Origin: Actinomycetota bacterium
Lineage (GTDB): Bacteria > Actinomycetota > Acidimicrobiia > Acidimicrobiales > Ilumatobacteraceae
Direction: 5' to 3'
Length of the DNA stretch: 39,356 nt
NCBI GenBank assembly: GCA_009726095.1
Contig: WLMZ01000019.1
Span: 1 to 39,356, forward strand
This document shows, piece by piece, positions 15,428-23,512 of the stretch; the stretch's first letter is position 1, and the number at the start of each line of letters is the position of its first letter. The notes beneath the pieces were generated by a model, which was given only the letters and a program-made list of their open reading frames with translations, had not been told where the DNA came from and searched no databases. The position numbers and the translations under genes are program-made.

Positions 15428-17290
15428 GTGGGAGAGGTGGTCGAACCGGCGCAGGTGCAGCCTGCGCCCGAGCGCACACCGTGGCGTCTGCTCACCGATC
15501 TGCTCGCACAGCAACAACGGGGCCTGATCGCCGGGGTGGTCGTGGGCATGTGCTGGGCGGCGGCAAAGGTGTCGATCCCCCGGCTCATCCGTAACGGCAT
15601 CGACCGCGGTATCGCCGGTAACGAGTCGTTGCTGAAGTGGTCGTTCATCATCGGCGTCGTCGGCGTGATTGCCGGGATCTTCACGGCATGGCGGCGCTGG
15701 CTCGCCTTCCGCGAGAGTCGTATCACCGAGTCCCGCCTGCGCGAGCGCCTGTTCAACCACATCATCCGACTGAACGTCGGCTATCACGACCGCGCCCAGA
15801 CCGGCCAGCTGATGAGCCGCGCCTCCAGCGATCTGCAGCAACTGCAGTCGTTCGTGGTGATGATCCCGCTCACCATCAGCAACCTGTTCCAGGTGGTCGC
15901 CATCCTGGTCCTGCTGCTCACCAGCGACCCGTTGCTGGCCCTGATCGCGTTGGCGCCGCTGCCGTTGGTGAACCTGTCGGCACGGCGCTTCAGCAGCAAG
16001 ATCCACCCCGCCGTCATGGCCGTGCAGAACCGCCAGGCCGCACTGGCCACCGTGGTCGAGGAGTCCATCTCGGGTGTGCGCGTGGTGAAGGGCTTCGGCG
16101 CCGAGGGCGTGCAGGCCCGCAAGCTGTTGAGCGAGGCCGATCAGATCCGCTCCGTGTCGCTCGAGGCCGCCAAGATCCGCAGCCGCTTCCTGCCAGCGAT
16201 CGACATTCTCCCCTCGCTCGGCCTGATCGGCGTGCTCGCCGTTGGTGGCCCCCGGGTGTTGAACGGTGACATGACCATCGGCCAGCTCGTCGAGTTCAAC
16301 TCCAGTGTCATGCTGCTCATCTGGCCCATGCGAAACATCGGCATGACCCTGGCCACCGGCCAGCGCGCCGCCGTGGCGCTGCAGCGCGTGCAACAGGTGC
16401 TGTCGACCGAGTCCACCGTCACCGATCCGCTGCGCCCGCTGGCCTTGCCGGTGGAAGGCCCGCTGGGCGCACTCGTGCTGCGCGACGTGCGCTTCGGCTA
16501 CGACCCCGAACGACCGGTGCTCGACGGTTTCGACGTGTCCATCCCGGCAGGCACCTCTGTGGCCATCGTCGGCAGCACCGGCAGTGGCAAATCTACGATC
16601 ACCCGGCTGATGCTGCGCTTCTACGACGTGCAGTCAGGCGCGATCGAGATCGATGGGTGCGACCTGCGCAGTCTGTCCCTGAACGACCTGCGTCACGCCG
16701 TGGGCGTGGTGTTCGAGGACACGCTGCTGTTTCACGACACCGTTGCGGCCAACATTGCGTTCTCGTTCCCCGACGCGGCCCAGGAGCGCATCGTGTCAGC
16801 AGCCCGACTGGCCGGTGCCGATGAGTTCATCGAGCACCTCCCTGATGGGTACGCCACCCTGCTGGGCGAGCGGGGGTACTCCCTCAGCGGTGGGCAACGA
16901 CAACGCATTGCCATCGCCCGGGCCATTCTGGCCGACCCGCGCGTGCTCATCCTTGATGACGCCACCTCGGCGGTCGATCCGTCGAAGGAACACGAGATCC
17001 GTGAGGCAATGGCCACCGTGATGCGCAACCGCACCACCATCGTCATCGCCCACCGTCCCGGCACGATTGCGCTGGCCGACACGGTGCTGCTGCTCGATGG
17101 CGGCCGGGTAGCAGCCCAGGGCACGCACGACGAACTCCTGACCGGCAATGCCCGTTACCGCGAGGTGCTGGCCTCGTTCGCCGAGCTCGAAGCGGTCGTC
17201 GACGTCGACGTCGAGGCCGACGCCGACGCAACGCTGATCGACCAGCCGGGCAGCGACTCATCGATCCCCGAGCCGATCGGAGGTGGGTGA
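15428..17290 (+). CDS. Heterodimeric ABC exporter subunit, degenerate site
   Basis: A 620-residue half transporter: six-helix exporter domain (about 35-320), then an ATPase domain. Walker A is GSTGSGKST near residue 382 and the signature is the canonical LSGGQRQ. Walker B reads LILDDATS, with Asp in place of the catalytic Glu. The H-loop His is kept (IAHRPGT). Such a change is the mark of the non-hydrolysing site in heterodimeric exporters like TM287/288 and LmrCD. The next gene overlaps the stop by GTGA and supplies the partner. The tail is acidic (VDVDVEADADA). Substrate unknown; drug or lipid export is common. Confidence 0.93.
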   Translation: MGEVVEPAQVQPAPERTPWRLLTDLLAQQQRGLIAGVVVGMCWAAAKVSIPRLIRNGIDRGIAGNESLLKWSFIIGVVGVIAGIFTAWRRWLAFRESRITESRLRERLFNHIIRLNVGYHDRAQTGQLMSRASSDLQQLQSFVVMIPLTISNLFQVVAILVLLLTSDPLLALIALAPLPLVNLSARRFSSKIHPAVMAVQNRQAALATVVEESISGVRVVKGFGAEGVQARKLLSEADQIRSVSLEAAKIRSRFLPAIDILPSLGLIGVLAVGGPRVLNGDMTIGQLVEFNSSVMLLIWPMRNIGMTLATGQRAAVALQRVQQVLSTESTVTDPLRPLALPVEGPLGALVLRDVRFGYDPERPVLDGFDVSIPAGTSVAIVGSTGSGKSTITRLMLRFYDVQSGAIEIDGCDLRSLSLNDLRHAVGVVFEDTLLFHDTVAANIAFSFPDAAQERIVSAARLAGADEFIEHLPDGYATLLGERGYSLSGGQRQRIAIARAILADPRVLILDDATSAVDPSKEHEIREAMATVMRNRTTIVIAHRPGTIALADTVLLLDGGRVAAQGTHDELLTGNARYREVLASFAELEAVVDVDVEADADATLIDQPGSDSSIPEPIGGG

Positions 17291-19116
17291 CCATGTGGTC
17301 GATGACCGCAGTGACCGACGACGACAAGCTCGATCGTGAGACAGCCAAGAAGGTGATCCGTCGTTCGTGGCAGTTCGCACGCCCGTACCGGCGCACCACC
17401 CAGGCAGCACTGGTGCTGGTCACCTTCTGGACCGCCACCAGCCTGGCCGGACCGGTCATCGTGAAGTACGGCATTGATGAGGGCCTGGTCAAAAAGAACG
17501 GGCATGCCCTCAACATGGCCGTTGCCGCCTACGTCGTCACCACGATCGCGGCGTACTTCATCGCCCGGTTGCAGTTCGTGTACATCAACCGTGCCGGCGA
17601 GGGGTTCCTGCGCGACCTTCGGGTGCGTGTCTTCGATCATCTGCAGCGCCAGGGCCTGTCGTTCTTCGATCGGGAAAAGACCGGCGTGCTGGTGTCGCGC
17701 ATGACGGCAGACATCGAGTCGATGGGCGAGCTCATCCAATGGGGCCTGTTGCAGTTCGTGTCGGCCGGCCTGCTGGTGGTGATGTCGCTGGCGCTGTTGT
17801 TCACGCTGAGCTGGGAGCTCACCTTGCTGGCGATGGTGGTGTTCCCGGTCATCGTGGTGGCATCCGTTCGCTTCCAGCGCGACTCCAACCGTGTGTACCT
17901 CACCGTTCGAGAGTGCATCGGCAACAACCTCAGCGCACTGCAGGAGGGCATCAGCGGCGTGCGCGTCATCCAGGCATTCGCCCGCGAGGACGAGCAGGCG
18001 CGGCGCTTTCAGGAGTCGAATCAGGCGCTCTTCGCCAGCCACATGGACAGCATCAAGGTGTCGATGTGGTACTTCGGTCTGGTCGAGTTCTGCGGTATTC
18101 TCGCCACCGCCTCGATGGTCGGTGTCGGTGGCTACCTGGTGCACCGCGGTTCCGTCAGCGTCGGCGTGGTCACCGCCTTCGTGTTGCTGCTCGGCAGCCT
18201 GTTCGACCCGGTGCAACAACTCTCGCAGCTCTACAACACCGTGCAGTCGGCGGGCGCCTCGCTGCAGAAGCTGTACGGCATTCTCGATACCGCCCCCGAG
18301 GTCGGCGAGATCGCTGGCGCCGTCGATCTGCCCGAGGTAGGCGAGGTCGAGGTCCACGCTGTCGGGTTCGAATACGTGCCCGGCCGATCGGTGCTGCACG
18401 ATGTCTCGATCACGGTCGGGATCGGGGAGCGACTGGCATTGGTGGGCCCCACGGGCGCCGGCAAGAGCACCCTGGCCAAGCTGATGGCGCGGCTCTACGA
18501 CCCGACCACCGGAACCGTGGCCTTCGCCGGCATCGATCTGCGCGACGCAACACTGCGTTCGTTGCGTCAGCGTGTGGTCGTTGTCCCGCAGGAGGGGTTC
18601 CTGTTCAGCGGCACCATCCGCGACAACCTCGCCATCGCCCGGCCCTCCGCCAGTGATGACGAGATCGCTGCCGCACTCGCCAGCATCGGGGTGCTCGATC
18701 ACTTTCTGGCCTTCCCCGAGGGCCTCGACACCGAGGTACGCGAACGCGGCTCGCGGTTGTCTGCCGGCGAGCGCCAACTCGTTGCGCTGGCCCGCGCCGC
18801 GTTGGTGGACCCGGCCGTGCTGGTCCTTGACGAAGCGACATCCAACCTGGACCCCGGTACCGAGGCCGAGGTTGAGCACGCGCTCGAGTCGTTGATGCTC
18901 GATCGCACCGTCATCGTGGTTGCCCACCGGCTGTCCACGGTCCGGCGAGCGGACCGCATCGCAGTGGTCGATCACGGCGGCCTGCTCGAACTGGGCTCAC
19001 ATGACGAACTCGTGGCCCTCGGCGGCAAGTACGCAGCGCTGTCCGCGGCGTGGGAACGCAATCAGGTGGCGGCGCCGCAGCCGACGGCACCCGATGGGTC
19101 CCCGCCGGTCAGATGA
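17287..19116 (+). CDS. Heterodimeric ABC exporter subunit, active site
   Basis: A 609-residue half transporter with six-helix exporter domain and ATPase. Walker A GPTGAGKST near residue 387, Walker B LVLDEATS with the catalytic Glu, and H-loop VVAHRLST are complete. Its signature is LSAGERQ rather than LSGGQ. In the dimer this off-consensus signature would face the Asp-containing Walker B of the first subunit, so one composite site is impaired and one active. GTG at 17287 overlaps the previous stop by 4 bases; ATG at 17293 is an alternative start. Its last 8 bases overlap the convergent lipoprotein gene. Confidence 0.94.
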   Translation: MTMWSMTAVTDDDKLDRETAKKVIRRSWQFARPYRRTTQAALVLVTFWTATSLAGPVIVKYGIDEGLVKKNGHALNMAVAAYVVTTIAAYFIARLQFVYINRAGEGFLRDLRVRVFDHLQRQGLSFFDREKTGVLVSRMTADIESMGELIQWGLLQFVSAGLLVVMSLALLFTLSWELTLLAMVVFPVIVVASVRFQRDSNRVYLTVRECIGNNLSALQEGISGVRVIQAFAREDEQARRFQESNQALFASHMDSIKVSMWYFGLVEFCGILATASMVGVGGYLVHRGSVSVGVVTAFVLLLGSLFDPVQQLSQLYNTVQSAGASLQKLYGILDTAPEVGEIAGAVDLPEVGEVEVHAVGFEYVPGRSVLHDVSITVGIGERLALVGPTGAGKSTLAKLMARLYDPTTGTVAFAGIDLRDATLRSLRQRVVVVPQEGFLFSGTIRDNLAIARPSASDDEIAAALASIGVLDHFLAFPEGLDTEVRERGSRLSAGERQLVALARAALVDPAVLVLDEATSNLDPGTEAEVEHALESLMLDRTVIVVAHRLSTVRRADRIAVVDHGGLLELGSHDELVALGGKYAALSAAWERNQVAAPQPTAPDGSPPVR

Positions 19117-19561
19117 CCACCAGGACCAGCAGCGTCCCCTCGGTGCTGTGGCTCTCGAGATCGAACTGGCCGGTCGTGTTGGCCGTGAACGAGATGGTTG
19201 CCGTCTCGCCCTTCTTGGCCGAGGCTTCCACGTCGTAGCCGTGCAGATGGTATTCCTGATCGGCGGCGGCGTCGGTCAGGGCGATGGAAACCACGGTGCC
19301 CTTGGGCACGCTGACCACGCGTGTGCCGCCGGAGGTGTCGAAATCGTCGGTGCCGACGGTGACCGTGATGGTGGCAGCGCCGTTGGCCACCGTGGCGGGG
19401 ACGGCCGGGGCGTTGGTGGTGGCAGGTTGGTCGACCGCAACGCTGGCCGCGGTGGCCGGGCTGGTGGCCGGGCTGGTCGTGGCATCAGAGCTGCAACCTC
19501 CGATGGCGAACGAGCCGAGGGCAATGCCGAGAACGAGTGTGCGGGGGAGGTAGGGACGCAT
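19109..19561 (-). CDS. Lipoprotein with cupredoxin-like domain
   Basis: A 150-residue exported lipoprotein: hydrophobic signal LVLGIALGSFAI and lipobox IGGC, with lipid-modified Cys23. A Thr/Ala/Pro-rich linker follows, then a C-terminal beta-sandwich resembling the EfeO-type cupredoxin-like domain (VVSVPKGTVVSIALTD...YHLHGYDVEASAKKGETATISF...GQFDLESHSTEGTLLVLVV). His residues are present, but there is no Cys in the mature domain, so a type 1 copper site is unlikely. TACAAT ends 7 bases before the ATG, a clear leaderless promoter. No transporter partner adjoins it. Confidence 0.82.
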   Translation of the reverse strand: MRPYLPRTLVLGIALGSFAIGGCSSDATTSPATSPATAASVAVDQPATTNAPAVPATVANGAATITVTVGTDDFDTSGGTRVVSVPKGTVVSIALTDAAADQEYHLHGYDVEASAKKGETATISFTANTTGQFDLESHSTEGTLLVLVVI

Positions 19562-19663
19562 GGAACCGATTGTATCAGTGCGGCATTCGGTACGGCGGGT
19601 GGCACGCGCGGGCTTTGCGTCCGTGGGGGTCAGGCGGTGCCCGCTGTCGTGCTCGACGGGTCC

Positions 19664-20131
19664 TTAGCCGGCGGGCTGGTGGCTGGAGAGGTGGTCCAAC
19701 ACGGTGCGCGCGATCGTGTTGAGCGTGCCGAGTTGCTCGCGTGTCAGGAGATCGATGAAATTGCGGCGGACCACCGCGACGTGCGCTGGGGCAGCGGCTT
19801 CGATCGCGCCCCGACCGACATCGGTGAGCGTGACGAACCAGCCGCGTTGGTCGGTGGGGCACTTGACCCGAGCGACCAGGCCGCGTTGTTCCATGCGCGT
19901 GACATGGTGCGAGACCCGGCTCTTCTCCCAACCGAGTTGGCGGGCGAGCTCGTTGAGTCGTGCCCGGCCATCGGGGCGATCACTCAGGTCGGCAAGGACC
20001 AGGTAATCCTGATACGACAACCCGTCGGCCGCGAGCTCGCTGCCGAGCAGCGCGACCAACTGCAGGTTCATCAACGACACGTTGCGCCATGCCTCGCGCT
20101 GTGCATTGCTCAGCCATTTCGTCGCTGCCAT
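19664..20131 (-). CDS. MarR family transcriptional regulator
   Basis: A 155-residue MarR-type winged-helix repressor. The recognition region is LNELARQLGWEKSRVSHHVTRMEQRGLVARVKCPTDQRGWFVTLTDVG, a textbook MarR helix-turn-helix plus wing, flanked by dimerisation helices. The start at 20131 is chosen because TATGGT ends 7 bases upstream; the frame is open to a TTG at 20152. It is divergent from the DODA-type dioxygenase, and a palindrome lies in the shared promoter, so it probably represses both genes and is released by an aromatic ligand. Confidence 0.92.
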   Translation of the reverse strand: MAATKWLSNAQREAWRNVSLMNLQLVALLGSELAADGLSYQDYLVLADLSDRPDGRARLNELARQLGWEKSRVSHHVTRMEQRGLVARVKCPTDQRGWFVTLTDVGRGAIEAAAPAHVAVVRRNFIDLLTREQLGTLNTIARTVLDHLSSHQPAG

Positions 20132-20153
20132 GCCGGCCACCATACCTGTCAAG

Positions 20154-20171
20154 TAGTTGATGTTTCACCTA
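20154..20171. promoter_or_regulatory. Operator between marR-type gene and dioxygenase gene
   Basis: TAGTTGATGTTTCACCTA is an imperfect 18-base palindrome of the TAGTTGA-like type common for MarR regulators. It overlaps the -35 of the dioxygenase promoter (TTGATG 20157-20162, TATGAT 20179-20184, 16-base spacer) and lies upstream of the -10 of the repressor gene (TATGGT on minus, 20144-20139). A second small repeat TCAA-gtag-TTGA spans 20149-20160. Confidence 0.65.
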
Positions 20172-20190
20172 TTTCCGGTATGATCTCGAC

Positions 20191-21018
20191 ATGTCAGCCG
20201 TCAACGACGCGGTCACCGCCGCCAACGTCACGCCGGGCGCCGACACCATGCCGGCAGTGTTCGTGGGGCATGGCAGCCCGATGAACACGCTCGAGCAAAA
20301 TCGGTACACGCAGGCATGGAACGAGTTCGGCCGGTCGGTGCCCCGGCCGCGGGCGATCCTCGCGATTTCGGCGCACTGGTACATCAACGCCACTGCGGTC
20401 ACCGCAATGGCGCAGCCGCGCACCATTCACGACTTCTTTGGCTTCCCCGACGAGCTGTTCGCCGTCCGCTACCCGGCTCCGGGCGATCCCGGTCTCGCTG
20501 CCGAGGTGGCCGAGCTCGCCAAGCCGACGTGGGTCGGCCAGGACACCGACAGCTGGGGACTCGATCACGGCACGTGGTCGGTGTTGGCGCACATGTTCCC
20601 GAATGCTGATATCCCGGTGGTGCAGTTGTCGATCGACGCCAACAAGTCCTTCGACGAGCACGTGCAGCTGGGCGCAGCGCTGGCGCCGTTGCGCGAGCGC
20701 GGCGTGCTCATCGTCGGTAGCGGCAATGTGGTGCACAACCTGCAGCGCATCCAGTGGTCGAACCCCGAGGGTGGGTTCGATTGGGCACTGGAGTTCGATG
20801 AAGCCGCTCGGGAGATCATGACCGAACGTCCCGGCGACATCGCCTCACTCGCCGGGCACCGCCATTTCCACCTCGCGGTGCCGTCACCCGACCACTTCCT
20901 GCCGCTGCTCTACCTGGCCGGACTCGCCGTCGCGGCCGAGCGTCCCGCCGAGCTGCTCATTGGTGGCTACGCCATGGGGTCGCTGTCGATGACCAGCTAC
21001 CAGCTCGCCGGCCTGTAG
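20191..21018 (+). CDS. DODA-type (YgiD) extradiol ring-cleavage dioxygenase
   Basis: A 275-residue member of the 4,5-DOPA dioxygenase/YgiD family, a class III extradiol fold. Metal ligands and landmarks fit: FVGHGSPMN (His27), ISAHWY (His62), GSGNVVHNL and VPSPDHFLPLLYL. E. coli YgiD carries zinc or iron and opens the ring of L-DOPA-like catechols; the natural substrate here is unknown. The ATG is 6 bases after TATGAT, so the transcript is leaderless. The divergent MarR gene and the operator over its -35 suggest induction by a phenolic compound. Confidence 0.92.
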   Translation: MSAVNDAVTAANVTPGADTMPAVFVGHGSPMNTLEQNRYTQAWNEFGRSVPRPRAILAISAHWYINATAVTAMAQPRTIHDFFGFPDELFAVRYPAPGDPGLAAEVAELAKPTWVGQDTDSWGLDHGTWSVLAHMFPNADIPVVQLSIDANKSFDEHVQLGAALAPLRERGVLIVGSGNVVHNLQRIQWSNPEGGFDWALEFDEAAREIMTERPGDIASLAGHRHFHLAVPSPDHFLPLLYLAGLAVAAERPAELLIGGYAMGSLSMTSYQLAGL

Positions 21019-21030
21019 TGGTTGGCGCCG

Positions 21031-21774
21031 TCAGCCCTGCGCGAAAGCCAGTGCGAACTCGATCAGACCATGGTCCTGCGTGGTGACGGCGGCATTCGAT
21101 GGATTGGCGATGCCGTAGTCGGCAAATGCGATGTCGAAGGATCCGCTGATGGCAATGACGCCACCCGATCGTTTGGCGGTGACATCGAAGGTGACCGGAT
21201 TGGTGACGCCATGTAGTTCCATGGTGCCCGTGGCGCTGGCGGTGATCTCCTGACATTCGGCGGGCACCGAGCCGAGGTCGATCGGCTGCGTGAGGGTGAA
21301 CGTAGAGGTGGGGAACGTTGCGGCCTCCATGATCTGGCCGGAGAACTTGCTGTCGCGACGCGCATCGTCGGACACCAGTGAGTTCATGTCGACGACAAAG
21401 GTGGCCTGGGAGACCATGGCGCCCTCGAGGGTCAACGATCCGGTGATCGTGCTGGTGCGGCCCACGCCCTCGGTGTCCTGTCCGAGCAACACCTCGACCA
21501 CGCGGTAGCCCACCTGCGAGCCGGCAGCCACGGTCCACGTGTTGCCGTTCGCAATGGCGCCCGTTGCCGGGGTCGGCGTCGTCGCCCCCGTGGGGGTGGT
21601 GGCAGCCGGGGCGCCGCAGAGGGCATCGTCGTTCCCCAGCACCTTGGGTGCGTCGTCCTTGATCCAGTGGATGTACACCCAGGCCCCAGCCTGGGCGAAC
21701 GACCATAGCAATATGGCGGCGAGCACGACACCGAGCACAACTCCGATGACGACTTTGACCCAACGCTTTGACAT
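21031..21774 (-). CDS. Membrane-anchored YceI family protein
   Basis: A 247-residue protein with an N-terminal membrane anchor (VVIGVVLGVVLAAILLWSF), a Thr/Pro linker and a C-terminal YceI lipocalin-like domain from about residue 80: WTVAAGSQVGYRVVEVLLGQ, TGSLTLEGAMVSQATFVVDM, SDDARRDSKF, FDIAFADYGI. YceI proteins bind isoprenoids such as polyprenols outside the membrane. Start ATG at 21774 has GGAG 8 bases before it. The gene converges with the dioxygenase, 12 bases between stops. Confidence 0.9.
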   Translation of the reverse strand: MSKRWVKVVIGVVLGVVLAAILLWSFAQAGAWVYIHWIKDDAPKVLGNDDALCGAPAATTPTGATTPTPATGAIANGNTWTVAAGSQVGYRVVEVLLGQDTEGVGRTSTITGSLTLEGAMVSQATFVVDMNSLVSDDARRDSKFSGQIMEAATFPTSTFTLTQPIDLGSVPAECQEITASATGTMELHGVTNPVTFDVTAKRSGGVIAISGSFDIAFADYGIANPSNAAVTTQDHGLIEFALAFAQG

Positions 21775-21925
21775 GACATCTCCTACGGCCGCTCAGGAAA
21801 ACGGTTCGCACATCATTGCGCACTCAACCAATCGTGTCGTCGCTGCGCAGTAAGAGGTCGGTATGAATCCCCTCCCGTCTATCCTTGCGGGGTTGCTCGC
21901 GGCGATCGCGCCCGGCGACATATCA

Positions 21926-21967
21926 AGTGATTGCCAAGAAGTGCTTGCCAAGAAGTGCTTGCCAACA
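21926..21967. repeat. Three 14-bp tandem repeats upstream of pepA
   Basis: AGTGATTGCCAAGA, AGTGCTTGCCAAGA and AGTGCTTGCCAACA follow one another without gap and end 21 bases before the pepA GTG, which has its own Shine-Dalgarno AAGGAG at 21978-21983. Being in the 5' UTR or promoter they could bind a protein or shift expression through slippage. Confidence 0.85.
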
Positions 21968-21988
21968 ATTGACTGACAAGGAGTCAAC

Positions 21989-23440
21989 GTGGGTCTCATC
22001 CTCGACATTGTCCGTTCTGCGCCTCGTAACGCCGACGCCATCGGTGTGCCGGTCGCGGCAGAGGGCGTGGTCCCCCGCTCGCTCGGGATGAGCCGCGCAG
22101 CTCTGGCCGCCAACGGGTTCGAGGGCAAGGCCGGCCAGACGCTGGTGATCCCCTCGGCCACTGGGCCGACCCACATCGCGGTTGGCATCGGCAAGTCTGG
22201 CGAGCTCACCGTTTCGGTGCTGCGCAACGCAGCAGCGGCGTTCGCGCGTGCGGCTGGCAGGCGCGCCAACCTGGCCACGTGGCTGGCCGATGTGGATGGT
22301 GTCGATGCCCGCGCCGCTGCGCAGGCGGTGGTCGAGGGCGTTGCCCTGGCCAACTATCGATATGTCGGCCTGAAGAACGACAAGACCGGCTCGCCTGCTG
22401 CCGTTCTTGCCCTGATCGTGGGCCAGGCACGTACCGATGCGGCACGCACCGGCGCCGACCGTGGTGGTGTGATCGCCGATGCCGCCTGTCTCGCCCGAGA
22501 ACTCGCCAACACACCGCCTGCCTATTTGACCGCACGCATGCTGGCCGACAGGGCCGTGGCCATGGCCGCGACCGCCGGTCTCGATGTCGAGGTGTTCAAC
22601 CGCGATCAGCTCAAGGCAATGGGCTGCGGAGGCATCGTCGGTGTCAACGCCGGCAGCGTCGAGCCACCGCGGATGGTCCGTCTCACCTACACACCCAAAA
22701 AACCCACCGGGCACGTGGTGCTGGTCGGCAAGGGCGTCACGTACGACTCGGGTGGCATCAGCCTGAAGCCCAGCGACGCCTTTCACGTCGTGATGAAGAT
22801 GGACATGAGCGGTGCCGCGGCCGTGTTGGCCACCATGTCTACGCTCAAGGCGCTCAAGTGCAGGGTCGCCGTCACCGGGTACCTGATGTGCACCGACAAC
22901 ATGCCCTCGGGCAGTGCGCTGAAACTGGGCGATGTGCTGACCATGCGCAACGGCAAGACGGTCGAGATCCACAACACCGACGCCGAGGGTCGTCTCATCC
23001 TGGCCGATGGCCTGTCGCTGGCAGCCGAGTCCAAGCCGGACGCCATCGTCGACATCGCCACGCTCACGGGTGCCGCCGTCGCCGCACTCGGCGAGAAGAT
23101 GGCCGCCGTGCTCGGCAACAATCAGGCATGGGTCGATCAGGTGCGCGCCGCCGGCGCCCGCACCGACGAAGCCACGTGGCAGTTGCCGTTGGCCCGTGAG
23201 TACCGCAAGCTGCTCGACAGCAACGTGGCCGACATGCGCAACATCGGTGGCCCGTATGCGGGCACCATCACCGCATCGTTGTTCCTCGACGAGTTCACCG
23301 CCGGTGTCCCCTGGGCGCACATCGACATGGCCGGCACGATGAAGGCAGACAGCGACGATGCCTGGCTGGCCAAGGGTGCCACCGGCTACGGCACCCGGTT
23401 GATGATCGACCTGGTCACCAACTTCGCGCCCGTGCGCTGA
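21989..23440 (+). CDS. pepA: Leucyl aminopeptidase (M17)
   Basis: A 483-residue M17 cytosolic aminopeptidase with two zinc or manganese ions in the active site, which removes N-terminal residues from peptides and acts as a hexamer. Catalytic block: VLVGKGVTYDSGGISLKPS (metal-binding Lys and Asp), MKMDMSGAAAVL, and the signature NTDAEGRLILADGL with metal-binding Asp and Glu plus catalytic Arg. The N-terminal domain (1-160) is the variable part. GTG start at 21989 has AAGGAG 5 bases upstream. The gene stands alone between the YceI and acyltransferase genes. Confidence 0.95.
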   Translation: MGLILDIVRSAPRNADAIGVPVAAEGVVPRSLGMSRAALAANGFEGKAGQTLVIPSATGPTHIAVGIGKSGELTVSVLRNAAAAFARAAGRRANLATWLADVDGVDARAAAQAVVEGVALANYRYVGLKNDKTGSPAAVLALIVGQARTDAARTGADRGGVIADAACLARELANTPPAYLTARMLADRAVAMAATAGLDVEVFNRDQLKAMGCGGIVGVNAGSVEPPRMVRLTYTPKKPTGHVVLVGKGVTYDSGGISLKPSDAFHVVMKMDMSGAAAVLATMSTLKALKCRVAVTGYLMCTDNMPSGSALKLGDVLTMRNGKTVEIHNTDAEGRLILADGLSLAAESKPDAIVDIATLTGAAVAALGEKMAAVLGNNQAWVDQVRAAGARTDEATWQLPLAREYRKLLDSNVADMRNIGGPYAGTITASLFLDEFTAGVPWAHIDMAGTMKADSDDAWLAKGATGYGTRLMIDLVTNFAPVR

Positions 23441-23512
23441 ACTGCCGCGGGTGCGGTGTGCCGCCGATGGTGCAACATGGGGCCAGGTGTATGAGACGTC
23501 AGACAAGGACCG

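Noticed and set aside
17155-18975. 606-codon open frame on the minus strand, and similar long antisense frames at 6446-7897, 21923-24061 and 35476-37461
   Set aside because: They are mirror frames of strongly supported genes; the translations are His/Gly/Arg-rich, without domains.
20147-20152. Minus-strand TTGACA as a -35 box for the MarR gene
   Set aside because: It lies only 2 bases from the TATGGT -10, far too close.
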